From the NCBI GenBank assembly GCA_030247855.1, contig JAPDRN010000001.1, positions 868,001 through 932,000 on the forward strand: DNA of 64,000 nucleotides. The letters are read 5' to 3'. The position numbers and the translations under genes are program-made. The notes beneath the pieces are model-generated. The model worked only from the letters and a program-made list of their open reading frames with translations, searched no databases and was not told the origin of the DNA. Positions within the stretch are counted from its first letter, which is position 1; each line of letters begins with the position of its first letter. This stretch comes from Knufia peltigerae. Lineage: Eukaryota > Ascomycota > Eurotiomycetes > Chaetothyriales > Trichomeriaceae. This document shows, piece after piece, positions 34,706-46,074 of this stretch.

Positions 34706-35053
34706 GTACGTACGTACGGTAAATGGCAGTGTCAATTTATACATTACACACACGATTATACCTTCTCGTAAGGTAGGTACCTACCTACACTACCACTACA
34801 ATGATACATCACAAGACAAAGGCGTCATGGCAAAAGGTCGTCAAGGGGAGTACCAATTGGACGGATGATGAAATTTTTGTCTTCCTTTTGTCTCTTTCAA
34901 AATGGAGAAAAACAATGGCTCACCCAGCTCAACTGCAAAAGAAGCTCGACTCCATTCTATCTCTATATACACACACAGAGAGAGGCACACCGGCAAAGGG
35001 AAAAAGAGCCACCTTGAACTCCGTTACCCCATCGTGTATCCCTCTCTCGGGCC
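34706..35053. other. Convergent intergenic region with a palindrome
   Basis: This lies between the FAN1 stop (+) and the carrier stop (-). It holds a GTAC-rich patch at about 34702-34720, a CA patch and the 16-base perfect palindrome described separately. No gene. Confidence 0.6.
34771..34786. repeat. 16-bp perfect palindrome
   Basis: AGGTAGGTACCTACCT is identical to its reverse complement. It lies about 65 bases after the FAN1 stop, between two convergent genes. Confidence 0.8.
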
Positions 35054-37293
35054 TCAAGAAGAAGCAGAAGAAGAAGCTTTGCCGAACCACTTGGCTCCTT
35101 CGGGGATACGACCCGGCACCTTGACTTGACCAAAGTTATTGTCCAAGTCGAGCAGAATCTTCAGGGCGTTGCGGCTTCTCAGGTACGGCAAGGGCGCCTT
35201 GGCCTCCCTAAGGCCGACCCCGGGCTCCATCTTACCCGCCGTGCCCATGTGCATCCCGGCGTCCTTTTCACTGCCGGGGTACGGCAAGAGGTTGCTCAAG
35301 ACCTCGTACGCGGCCAGGGTGAAACCGAACTGTGGAGAACTTCTCAAGATACGGGCCGGACCACCTTTGAAGAATGCCTTGAAACCTTCGTCACGGTACA
35401 CTTTGCGCGCGCAGTCGACGAGACCATTGTACGTTGCGTCACCTTTCCTCGCCTCCACCTGCAATCTCGTCTTGATCACATCACAAGGAGTCGTGAGGTA
35501 GGCTGCCGGCATGCCGGCAATCGCACCGGCCGTGAGAAGCTGCACGACGCCAAGCGACTTCGTGGGTGACTCTCCGAACATGTCCCTCTTCAAGTGGCTG
35601 TAGGTCGGGAAGTAGATGGCGGAAAAGGGCACGTCTCGCAACAAACAAGCGGATGCACCTTTGTACAAGCCCATCAGACCCAGGTTGCGAACAATCCACA
35701 TTGCTGAACGTTTTGGCACGTCGGTCTTCTTGGCGAGTTCACCTTGGACCTGAAGACGAATCTTGACAATCTCAAGAGGGTTCGTGAAGACCTAGGAATT
35801 TGTGTTAGCACGCGCATCTCCTCAAGAGAACGTCTTCCGAACTTACAACTTGGCAAGCACCTGCCGATCCACCGGCGAGAATCTCGGCGGGAATGGCAAT
35901 GGCACCGGTCTGCTTATCCGTGAATCTTCCACGGACCAGGTCGTTGACTGTAAGCTTGATGGCCTTTTCGGGAGCGACACCGACCAGTTGCGGCAGGACA
36001 CCAGAGTACAAGCCTCTCACACCCTCGTTTCGGATGACCTTGCGAGCACAGTCTATCGAATTTTCGTACAGTCGTTCACCAGGACGTGAACTTCTCTGGT
36101 TCTGCATTCGCGTCTTGACAAGATCGATGGGGTACACCATAAAGGCACCGAATGCACCAGCAATACTGCCTAGACCAAAGTGGTGGGCCGACTCGAGTAA
36201 GGAATGCAGAAACTGTTGAGATTTGGACACGGCGCGGTCTGCAGCATCGGTGACGGCGCTCAGTTTGGAGCCGGCGGTCTGCCAACTGGCATCGAGGACC
36301 TTGGCAAAGTCATCCAGGGCGAGGCGGCCACCGGGTTGATCGAGACTGGCGAAATGGAACAAGATGTCTGCTTCCATGGGAGTGTACAGAGAGAAGCGTG
36401 TCAGGCGGGCTGCTTCGTTGAGGAAATCTTGTCGGTCGATACGGCCATCGCTTGACTTGGCGGTGGCATTGCGAATGATGAGATCCAGCAGGTCCATCTC
36501 TCGAATGACGTTCTGGAAAGCCCGGACATTGGCGTAGGAGATTTTGGTACCGGTAGAGATGTTGCACAGAGTCGGGAGGTTCTCAAGGAGGTGGTCGGAC
36601 AGCTTATGGCCGGCAGTAGCTCTGATGATCCGCTCAAACTCTTCGGGGTCAATGTACCCGTCCTTGTCTTTGTCGTACAGGTGGAAGGCTTGACGTATCC
36701 GCTCGCCCTGCAGACCGCGCATCATCTGGGCAAACTGCGGGTATGTCATCTCGTGCCTCTTGTTCTTGCCGCCAATGTACAACGAAGCCCATTCCGAGTT
36801 GAAGTCAAAGGGGATACTGTCTTGACCCCGGTTCTGTTCGTAGATTTTCTGGAATGCGTCCGATCTGATCGAGCCCGTTCCATCGACGTCGAAGAGTCTG
36901 AAAGCAATCTCGTACTCTGCGTCTGACTTGGCAAGGAGGTTGTCAAAGGCGGCCCATTCGGACATGGAGACGCGGCCACGTTTATGTCGGTCGGCGACAC
37001 CGAAGAGAATGCCATATTGTTCTCGCTTTATCTTGTGCTGTGCGGAATACATGTGTCAGGATATGTGTTTCCAAGGGGGCGGACAAGGATTCTCGGTGTC
37101 TTTGGACCGAACTCACATAGTCTTCCTCGGGGGGAGCAATGGCATTGATAAAGTCCTCCTCGTTCATGTAGAGCTCGCCATCATCGCCCTGTCTGGAGTT
37201 TTTCAGAAAGGTGGCTTTGGCTTCGCTCGATAAGGATTCGGTCTGGGTTGTGCCGAGCAGGGACTCTTTCACAGCTTCACTGACGGTCGCCAT
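35054..37293 (-). CDS. AGC1: Mitochondrial aspartate/glutamate carrier with EF-hands (Agc1/aralar type)
   Basis: Three exons: 37293-37117, 37037-35847 and 35791-35054, giving 701 residues. The N-terminal ~330 residues form EF-hand modules with Ca-loop-like DVDGTGSIRSDAF and DKDKDGYIDPEEF. The C-terminal half is a six-helix mitochondrial carrier with the three signature repeats YPIDLVKTRMQ, NPLEIVKIRLQ and TPCDVIKTRLQ. It exchanges matrix aspartate for cytosolic glutamate plus a proton and feeds the malate-aspartate shuttle. Animal forms are Ca-regulated through this N-terminal part; yeast Agc1 lacks full EF-hands, so this longer form resembles aralar/citrin. It ends in a Ser-rich tail. Confidence 0.95.
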
Positions 37294-38733
37294 GGCGATC
37301 TCTCTTTCTTTTGTTTTATGTTAAACAAAAACCAAATGGACTGTGAAGAAAGGGTTAGGTCAAGGACTTGCGTCGATGACGATGATGATGTCGTTTCGTC
37401 GTGCCGAGAAAAAGCAATGAGGCTGCGTGTCCTCTTTTGTTGCGACGCAGTGAAGGAAAAGAGGTAGAAGGTGAGGTCGAGGTGAAATTGGACGTGGGTC
37501 GGTCGGTCGCAGGGCGTTCACAGAAAAGTTCCTGGTCGACGGCGACGACGACCACAACAACGACGACGCCGCGATAAAAGACAAGGAGACTCTATCTAGT
37601 CAACAGTAGTACAATGAGAGACAAATGGAAGAAGTCTATCCCGAAACCCGTGCATGCAGTAGCAAAAAGAAAGAACCCAAGATGCAATGGCTGTAAAGAA
37701 GCAGTGGTTGAGCTATTACACAGAGAGACAGAGAGAGAGTATCTGGGGAAATGGGATGACAAGTCCGGAGAAAAGAAATTGCTCGGGCGCAGTCGCAGTG
37801 TCTCGCAGTCAGATTCCCAACTGTTTTGTACGGAGTTACGTACTATACGAGTGCCCTCTACAGTAACCATCTGTTACGGCTATCAAATTTTTTTTTAACA
37901 GCTGCAGCGAAGCGTGTCTCGGGTCGATGGTTCCCAAAAGTGGCGCCCCAGTGTCAGGGATTCGTCAATTTAGGGCCCCAAAGAAGCCCCCAACTGTGGC
38001 TTCTCGGGGCTTCCAGGTCACGAAAACAGCCTCTAATGGAGGAAAGATGCTCGCCAAAAGGACTTCGCCGCTCACACTAAACCACGCTTGGGCATCCCGA
38101 CAGGCACAGCTCGGGCCCGCTGGAAGATGCGTTTGTGGCTTTTAGGGAAAGTCGGCGCTGCTCCCGTACATACACCGTCAAGGTCCATGTCGCCGGCATA
38201 AAAAGGCGACAGCTCGACATTTTTGCACAATCTCGGGTTAAAGGGATGGTGATGATGATGATAATAACTTGTACTCTTCTTGTATCCCGTTATTGTAGTG
38301 TACAGTTGCGAATCGACCCATGTATCCGTAACCGCAGTCCCGTACTCTCCATAAGGTGTCTGTCTGTACCTGGTTCCCTTTTGTCCTTGTTACACCCTCC
38401 CTTTCTTCCCCCCCCCCCCAAATATACTGTACTGTAATATCCTATGGGTACTCCGTCCTAATGATACAAATACCTAAACTTGTCCTCCGAAGATCGGCCC
38501 CCCTTGCATTGCATACGCCTCACTGTAGAACTCCCAGTACAGTACCCCAAGTACAGTACAGTACGTATCGCTAAGCTGACATCTATGTTCATATAAGTCC
38601 ACACTCCGTGCTCCATATTCCGTTCATATTGTACAAGTACAAAACATAAGATGCGCATGGCCCAAATCTCAATTTGTCGTATCAGTCGTAAGTACTCACC
38701 TCTGTATCCCAGCCACCTTTGGGCCTTTTGCAG
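37294..38733. other. Gene-poor region upstream of the carrier gene
   Basis: 1.4 kb with no recognisable gene. It holds a purine-rich leader region next to the carrier, TACGGAGT at 37829-37836, a C-run of about 12 at 38408-38419, TACTCCGT at 38449-38456, and clustered GTACAGTA units at about 38535-38565. Confidence 0.55.
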
Positions 38734-39831
38734 TCACTGCCCGCCATCCGCATTGTACGGGGCATATCCATAATGACCACCCGCATGGTGATGATGTTGA
38801 TGGTGATTGTGAGGATGAGGATGGTAATGGTCCTCACCAAGCAGATAATCTACCCCTGGAAGACTCTGCTGCCGAGGTACCGCTATCTCGCTCGACCGCC
38901 GGCTGTGCCCTCCTGACAAGCCGACGCTGATGCCACTATCGTCCGTGTTATCATGCTCGTCTGGCGACCGATCGTGATCCCACTCACTCAATCCTGCCTG
39001 GCCCGAACTGGCACGAGATGGGTTCCTGGCGTGTTGTTTACGACTGCGACTTTTCAATCCCCGACAGCCTTGTTGGAGTATCTGTTTTGTGGTTATCGTT
39101 TGTCAGCCGTGTGCTCCGCCTAGACAATAGGGGGAAACACCCGTAAAAATGTTGGAGTACTCTAGGTACAGTAATAGAGTAATAGAGAAAGAGAGAAAGA
39201 GAAGAGAGGGAGAGAGACCCACCACTTTTTCCACGTCTTCCCACCTTTCTCCAACCTGGTCAGCGATATTACGCCACATGGGCTCTCGCACGAGATTGTA
39301 TCGGTTCACCACTTTCTGGATTCGAGCTTCGTCCCACGTCGGGTCTCTGGCCTTGACCAACAGCCTGTCGTGCCTCTTGCGGCACGCGTTGCCCGTCTTG
39401 TTAGGAAAGCATTGCTTGTGTATTTCTTCCCACGCCAAACCCTGACTTCGTGCATTGACGAGGATTTCATCTTCCCGCGTCGTCCAAGGTCCGCTCTGCA
39501 GCGGTCGATTCGGCATGTCATGTTGAGGTCGGTGACTCTTGGTGGACGTTGAACGCACCGATTGCATAAAGTTCTGCATCATGGCCTGGTGAGGGTACTG
39601 CAGACGATGCTGCTCCGGTAAAGAAGGTTCCACCCAGCTCATGGGGGGCCCCTGCGGTGGTTGTGTTTGTGGCCACACTGCCATGGCCGGTGTCATGGTG
39701 GCTGGCATGTTCGTCGTGGTCGGCATGCTAGACGAGTCCTGCAGACCGTAAGAAGGGACCTGCCGCTCCAGTTGATGAGGCCCGGTCGGCTGAGGCGTCA
39801 TGCCGGCATGTGTCATGATTTTCATATTCAT
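38734..39831 (-). CDS. SANT/Myb-type DNA-binding protein, uncharacterised
   Basis: Two exons: 39831-39223 and 39081-38734, giving 318 residues. A Gln/Pro/Met-rich N-terminus precedes a Myb-like repeat (about 105-165) with the spaced aromatics of the motif (GPWTTREDEIL, AWEEIHKQ, RKRHDRLL). A second helical segment follows (MWRNIADQVGERWEDVEK). The tail is Ser/Asp-rich and ends in a His-rich run (HHHHAGGHYG). It probably acts as a transcription factor; the target is unknown. The 141-base intron is longer than its neighbours and contains a GA-rich simple repeat (about 39178-39216). Confidence 0.75.
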
Positions 39832-41790
39832 TGACCGAACAATCAGACCTGGGTCGAGAGTTGGGTCCTCCGTTGAACAAACAAAGAAATAAAGAGAGTC
39901 GGGGCTTTCCGAATTATGATTTGGCTTGGTTTGGTTTGCTGAGAAAACGAGTGTTGCGTACCGTACTAAACAGAGACCGAGAAAACAATCAAAGCAGACA
40001 ATCCCTGGTATGTGTCGACCAACTGGACGAGATGGAGAATTTGAAAAGCCTGGATGACTTTGAGCCTGACCACTTTCTTTTTAACAACAAGAGAATGATA
40101 TCCAGCACACGCATCCTGCCCAAAATATTCGAAACATATGGGCGTCAATTTCAGATCTGAAAAGATACAACAACAAAGTAAACAGGACTTCTCAGACTCT
40201 GTTGTTCCAAGATGACTACAGACCATCGGACGTTTCGGCAGACCTGCAACCAGCGCATCGAGCAGAGTTGCGGCACAACCTCACCGACCGACAGACGTTG
40301 CTGCTCGTCATTGGAAGCTTCGTAGGGTCCAGGTGAAGATGAAACCGGAGTCGTTATTCCTCGCCTACCTCACGCTACGTCGCGCCAGACAAACCGCCGG
40401 TCCGGGTTGGTATAGCTTAGCGTAGCTTTTGTTTGCCCCCCCAAGGTATATTTGGTAGCATACGTGCAAAGGTGTACACGCCCTGGCCCTTGCTCGGGCA
40501 GAGAGATCTGAAACGAACCATTCGGGGCGCACTCACGAGGCGGCTGTTGGCGAGGCGAATCTCAAATAGCCGCCTTGTAGCAGGGATACCAGGATGGACA
40601 TGATGGACAAAGACTCCATAGGAACCACCAGTCATGCCTGGGTTTGGGTTAGTAAAGGCCTTTTTTTAACGAGCCATGGTCGTTTCGCGAGCAGATCTCG
40701 ATGCTAGTGCGACTCCATATGCCACGAAGATCCGATATGGTTCGCCATGTCGTTGTTGGTATTGGTTGCAATTGCACACCAGGGCTGTTTAGATGTAGGA
40801 TAGAATCTCCGACGTGGCGCCCTCTCTTGCAGACATACAGTACAATTTTGTTTGAACTTTTGCAAGTTCCATCTGTTTCGCCTCGCATGAAGGAGGAAAA
40901 CCGTCTTGGCCACGAAACAGAAACTCGTCCATGAAGCCATCTAAAAATCAATGAATGGCTGTCAGACAACGCTGCTCCAGATCTGCTTTCCGTTGTCGTC
41001 CACCCAGAGGCGCTTAGGAGACTAAATATAGTCGATTGTTGATATCGTCAAGCCGATTGGGGCGCCATTCGTTCGCGTATTCTGTACCAATAAAGACGAT
41101 CCGATCTTCCCACTTTTACTTGTGGACATACCTGTACACTGTTGATTCTGTCCCAAGTACAGAGTCCAGAGTAAAAGTTGGAACGATCCTATGGCCGGCT
41201 GGTGGAAAAATGCCCGAAATGCAACAGTAAATCTTCAAGCCCAGAGGGAAAGGGCTTAGGTGGACATTTGTTCTGATAGATACAGACCAGTCTTATCATT
41301 TGACTTCAATGTTAGAAGGACTAGGTAGCAGAAGATCATGACAGAGGGGCATTCGGATGAGAAGCTGGGCAATGGGTGATAAAGAGCGACTTTGCATTCC
41401 CTATTCTGTGTGCTTTTGTCTGGGTCGACAAAAGGCTGTCTTCCCCAAAAACATCTATCTGCTATCTTGTCTCCTTTTTTTTGTTCCTGCTGGTGTTCGA
41501 GGGAGAGTTTCTCTCTCTCTCTGTTCTCAATTCGTACATCATCAAAAGCTCTTTCATATCATTAGGTAGTTCCAACTTGAAGTTGTTGTCAAGCCACACA
41601 CACACACACATACATCTCTTATCCTTTAATCAAGTCATCATCATGTCATTGGTGTCAGGTAATATCAAATAAAAAAAAGTCCCTCATAGAATAAAGCCAC
41701 TACTACAAGTGAGGACAAGTTAGCATGATGGACGGTGAGACAGTGATGTTCGACAGCAGTGGTGACGCGAACGTACCTTTCGCCTCTCTC
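39832..41790. other. Large intergenic region, no gene recognised
   Basis: About 2 kb between the Myb-type gene and the next minus-strand gene. It carries a (CA)8 run at 41595-41610 and CT-rich stretches (41505-41525). A minus-strand frame at 40417-40635 (72 codons) and others near 40649-40969 are open but unrecognised. Confidence 0.5.
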
Positions 41791-42183
41791 TCATCTTCTT
41801 TGCCACCTCCGCTCTTCCTTGGACATCTTTGCATACTGGCCATAGTACTCCTCGTCCTCGATCGGGGTGATGCAGTGAACGACGGGTGTCTCCGAGAAGG
41901 ACAACTGTCTTCGGGCCGGAGCGATCGGTTTGCCACTCTTCTTGAGGATGCTCCTCGAAGAAGAAGAGTTGACGTAGGCGTAGGTGGGTTGTTGCATGGT
42001 CGAGTACCCCCTCTGGTTCAGTCTGGTGTTGCGTGCCGTGGGGCTGACGGGCGACGGGGACACCGGTGAGCGCAGAGGACCCAAGGGGGACTTGAGAGAC
42101 AGTGACGGACGACCAGTCTGAACGGTCGAGGTCGTCGAGATGCTGAGGGACAACTTTGGCTTTGCGGCTCTTGAGGAAAGCAT
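41791..42183 (-). CDS. Small uncharacterised protein with C-terminal YYGQYxKMSKEERRW motif
   Basis: Single exon, 130 residues. The N-terminal ~100 residues are Ser/Pro-rich with phosphosite-like SP repeats (LRSPVSPSPVSPT). The C-terminal end EEYYGQYAKMSKEERRW is dense and charged, the kind of short motif conserved in small fungal proteins. Function unknown. The start at 42183 (MLSSRAAKPK) is the first ATG in a frame that is open a little further upstream. Confidence 0.6.
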   Translation of the reverse strand: MLSSRAAKPKLSLSISTTSTVQTGRPSLSLKSPLGPLRSPVSPSPVSPTARNTRLNQRGYSTMQQPTYAYVNSSSSRSILKKSGKPIAPARRQLSFSETPVVHCITPIEDEEYYGQYAKMSKEERRWQRR

Positions 42184-44511
42184 GATTGATATTGATATAG
42201 TTGACGGTGACAACGAATGGGGTATATTTGACTTGGTGAATCGTTGGGCTTGATGGAGTAGTCCTTGTGATTTCCCAGAAATTTCAAGAACTCGAAGAAG
42301 TTTGGCTTCCAGAAGCTTTTGGAATGATTAAGTGTCGAATTGAGAGCGACGTCGTTGGGTAACAGGTGGTCAAGGTATTGGCAGACTGCCGATATTGGGC
42401 AAAGAATAAACCAAGGTGGTGATGCAATAATGATACGATGCGCAGCGGGGACAAGACAATTGGACCAGCCAATTTTAGAAATAGCCAAATGAAAAATAGG
42501 ATGCAGGGAAATGTTCCAGACAGTCAATGCACTGGAGGAGGAAAAGAGAAGAAAGAAGGAGGTCGTCTAGCCAGCGGCCTGGGGTGGGCGCGTATCTATA
42601 TAGGTATCTTTTCGACATCTCAAGGAACGCGGGGGGGTTGCTGAGTGGCAGCCTCGCCATTCGTCCCGTCCCAGTCACACCTCACCATCGCCTCGAACTC
42701 CCAGCATCCTTCCACCTACAGCCAATGACACGGCCTCTCCACGCGCCCACTGCTGTGATACACCACCATCCTACCTGCAGCCATCCAATCGACTGTGCAG
42801 GACACTCCCGCCGTCTGCAATGCATGGGCTGGTGATAGTGCAGTGTGATGGGGATTATTTGTTCAATATCACCTCTCCTTTTGGTCCAGCCACCTCAATG
42901 TAGTGCAACATGGTAGGCTCTATGGAGTAACTTGCATTCATTCACGGGATTTTTGCTCTGGCTACTGCACTATTCAACTCCTTGCACACGTCGCTTCCGT
43001 TCTTGTATCTCTCTTCTCTTGAAGCGATGTCGTAAACGAGGAAACACAGAACATGGGCTGAGAAACATCACGGCTGAGAAACATCACGGCTGAGAAACAT
43101 CACGGCTAGGCGTCGAGGTGCTGAACAAGGCCACCGTCACGAAATCAACCAGTAAAACGAATTTCTGATAGTATGGCTAGTTGTCAGTATCACTCGCGCG
43201 GTAGAGATAAACAGAGCTGGAAGCATGGATAAATTCTGTCAAAACAGTGTAGATAGTGATTCCGCTGTCTAAGCTAAGCAAGACCAACAAGTAGCATGTT
43301 GTGATAGCGAAAGGTAGCCCTCACTGCTTGTGTTATCAGAGGACTAGTCCTCCGTGGAATGTCAGATCACAGAATAGGTCCATTGCGGTATTGCCGATCC
43401 ATTCGAACATCTCGCCACACTCCTCGTGGATAACTCACCGGCTGGGTCTAGGCATTTTCCGGGCATACAGGGAATATGCCTGGGTTCACTTCTCGAAACC
43501 ATCGAACGCAATCCATGGCATAAATGCACTCATACAGCTGAGACCCTGCAAATGAATCACATGTCTTGCTTTGCTGTAGAGTCTGGTGGAACTGTGGTTC
43601 TAGTTTAGGATCGTCATGGCCAAATCCTCAATGCGACGATGAGACTGCATAACTTGCAAGACGCAATGACATCGATACTGGTTTGGATGAAGAAAACTCG
43701 GCAAGGGGCAGGAATTCCCCTAAACATTTCTTCAGAGAACATACAGTGAATGAGTGCGTTGGAGTTGCATGCGTGTCCGCAGAACTATCTCCAGGTCAAT
43801 CTAGTAACTCACTGTTAGTACTTACCTCACGTAGTGTCACGACCGTTGGGATTGTGTAGAAGGATGGCCTGGGTGGTAGGTATTACATGTCGAATTGCTG
43901 TCACTCGGATAGCCGGCTAGGTCCGTGCTTGAGGGCGCCCATGCCACAGCACAAAAGGAGGCATCGGGATGGCGACCTGGCAGGATAAAAGGGTGACTTA
44001 GACTGCTGTCAGTGGAACTACTGGCGTATTGATCATGGCGTACACGGCGAGTCAGTGTTTTTTTGTTATTTTGATTTGCAATGTGTGCGCGCAAGAGATA
44101 ACATATGAGTCGAGCTCGACGTCGATTCTTGACTGACAGGGGCGAACTATCGAGGGCGAAGCAAGGCGCTGAATAAAAGTATGCTGACTGCCGCAACAAG
44201 ACTCATGATGATTTCAGTCGAGGAGTAAAGAAAGACCCAGCCGATACCGTTGTGATACATGTCGACAACCACGTCGTCAATTAGGAGCAAGTGCCGACCT
44301 TCTTGCCGTTGCTCGTGCCATGAACCGTAATTCCTCAGCGCCGCGTTTTGGACCACAACCTCTCCGTCTCGAAATAACAAACTGCTTTTGTTGCTGGAGT
44401 CTGGATAGAAGACTGTGGAAATACATGGATGGAAATCGAAGCCAATTTCTCGAATGCCGAAATGCTCACGACTGGAGTTCGACGTGCAGGAGAGTACTCT
44501 CTGCAACCCGC
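42184..44511. other. Gene-poor 2.3-kb region with a short tandem repeat
   Basis: No recognised gene. It contains the 16-bp tandem repeat at 43056-43107 and an unexplained minus-strand frame at 44147-44506 directly downstream of the RRM gene. The rest is AT/GC-mixed unique sequence without a coding signature. Confidence 0.5.
43056..43107. repeat. Tandem repeat, 16-bp unit, 3.25 copies
   Basis: The unit GGCTGAGAAACATCAC is repeated exactly at 43056, 43072 and 43088, followed by a partial GGCT. The copies are identical, which suggests recent slippage. Confidence 0.9.
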
Positions 44512-45559
44512 TTATCTGCTGGCATAACGATCTTCACGACCGTAGTCACGGCCGCCAGCATACTCACGAGGCTGCTCTTCGCGCGCTGGAGGAGCGTACC
44601 CACGGTCGTCGCTGCGGTCATAATAGGCACGACGATCGCCGCCACTTCCGCCGCCACGACCACCATAGCCGTCCTCACGTCTGCTTTCGTATCTGTCAAT
44701 GTTGCGACCACTGTAGCCATCATCACGATCACGTCGGCCACCACCACCGCCACCGCCACCGTAGCCACGACGTTCGTAGTCATCGCCATATCCCCGACGA
44801 TCGTAGTCATCGTAGCGAGAGCCACCACGATAGTCATCACGACGCGGTGGGTAGCCCCCTCGGCGATCGTCGTAACGGTCACGATAGCCGCCACCTCGAG
44901 GAGGACCGCGGAAGGCGCCTTCTAGAATATTTAGCAATAGCTCTCAAAAGGGAATGCATTGTACTTACCACGCTTGGGAGGACCGAAGTATTTGCCGGGG
45001 GTTGGGCTACGAGGACGGGCACGTCGAGCCTTTTCAATGCTCAAAGTGCGGCCTTCAATGACCTCTCCTTGCAAGCCTTCCTTGGCAGCCTCAGCTTGTT
45101 CAGTTGTAACCATCTTGACGAAGCCAAAGCCACGGGATTCCTTGGTATGCGGATCGAGCATGATGGAGCAATTTTCCACGTCGCCGTATTTCTCGAAGAG
45201 TCTTGAGACGTCGCTTTCAGTCAATCGAGGATGAATTCCAGTGACGAAGAGGTTGGATCCGGTATTGGCAGCGCCTTCCTCATCTATATCTTTCATTCTT
45301 GTATCAGATGGAGGGGGTGGCCTGGAGAATTGTTAATTGAAGCACCAAGGTATTCAATTGATGACACGTACACTCGATCACGACCATTGGGGGATCGGCT
45401 GCGGTTACGATCTTCTCGGTCACCGCGGGGCGAAGCTGATCTGTCACGACGCTCATAGCCACGGTCATCTGAGTTGTAAGTTAGCACCAGTGACACGATC
45501 CTGCTGGAGTGAGAAGTCTCACCTTCGTAACGAGCTGCTGAGTCCTCGAAATCCGCCAT
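44512..45559 (-). CDS. RRM/RGG RNA-binding protein, Tra2/SR-like
   Basis: Four exons: 45559-45523, 45468-45372, 45321-44969 and 44921-44512, giving 298 residues. A short Arg/Ser-rich N-terminus (RRDRSASPRGDRED) precedes one RNA recognition motif (about 65-145) with RNP2 LFVTGI and RNP1 RGFGFVKM. A long Arg/Gly/Tyr/Asp-rich tail follows (RGGYPPRRDDYRGG and similar). The layout matches transformer-2-like SR proteins, which act in splicing and mRNA metabolism in the nucleus. The GTACGT donor at 45371 keeps frame where the more upstream GTG does not. The repeats cause long antisense open frames that are not genes. Confidence 0.88.
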
Positions 45560-46074
45560 TGTGACGACAGAAGTGGTGAACAAAAGGGACTGTAAGACGG
45601 CCAAGAGATGTCAATCGCGTTCTGGCAAGTAGCAAAACACGGAAAGAATGAGATAACAAGAAGCTGCGGGGGGGAAGAAGCTTCAAATGATGCCAGATCC
45701 CAGGTAGATACGAGATTTGGATTGAAGTGATGAATGTTTGGAAGTGAGGCTGCGAAGCGATGAGAATAAGGCGAAAATTAGAACGACGCGCACCCCAATG
45801 CAGACTAGCGCGTTTCCGGAAGCGGTCGATTGTTATTCCGATCAATCCGGCCAGATTCTCTTCTCGCTTAAGCCCCTGCCCGCATAGCATTAATCTGGGG
45901 GTGTGGAACTGACAAGGACAAATCGCGTGAAGACGCCTCCGTAAATACAAGAATATTTATTATCCAAGTGCTTCACGCAATTGGCTTCTGCACCGAAGCA
46001 AATGCTGTGTTATTCAAGAATAGTGTATGTAACTAGAGTACACAATCGTACAATCAGACAGCCTGGCCCAAGCA
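45560..46074. other. Promoter of the RRM gene and 3' flank of NTO1
   Basis: 515 bases. It has a G-run near 45668 and no recognisable gene; the 143-codon minus frame (45519-45950) overlaps the RRM gene leader and lacks a coding signature. Confidence 0.5.

Noticed and set aside
33033..34722. Alternative plus and minus frames of 200-420 codons inside FAN1
   Set aside because: They lie inside the GC-rich part of a well supported gene, are Arg/Ser/Pro-rich and carry no domain.
40417..40635. 72-codon minus-strand frame
   Set aside because: Arg/Gly-rich composition with no domain, isolated in a 2-kb intergenic region; no splice partner seen.
44320..45206. Long plus-strand frames (201 and 263 codons) across the RRM gene
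   Set aside because: They are antisense shadows of the repetitive Arg/Gly/Asp/Tyr codons; Thr/Ala/Ile or His/Arg-rich nonsense composition.
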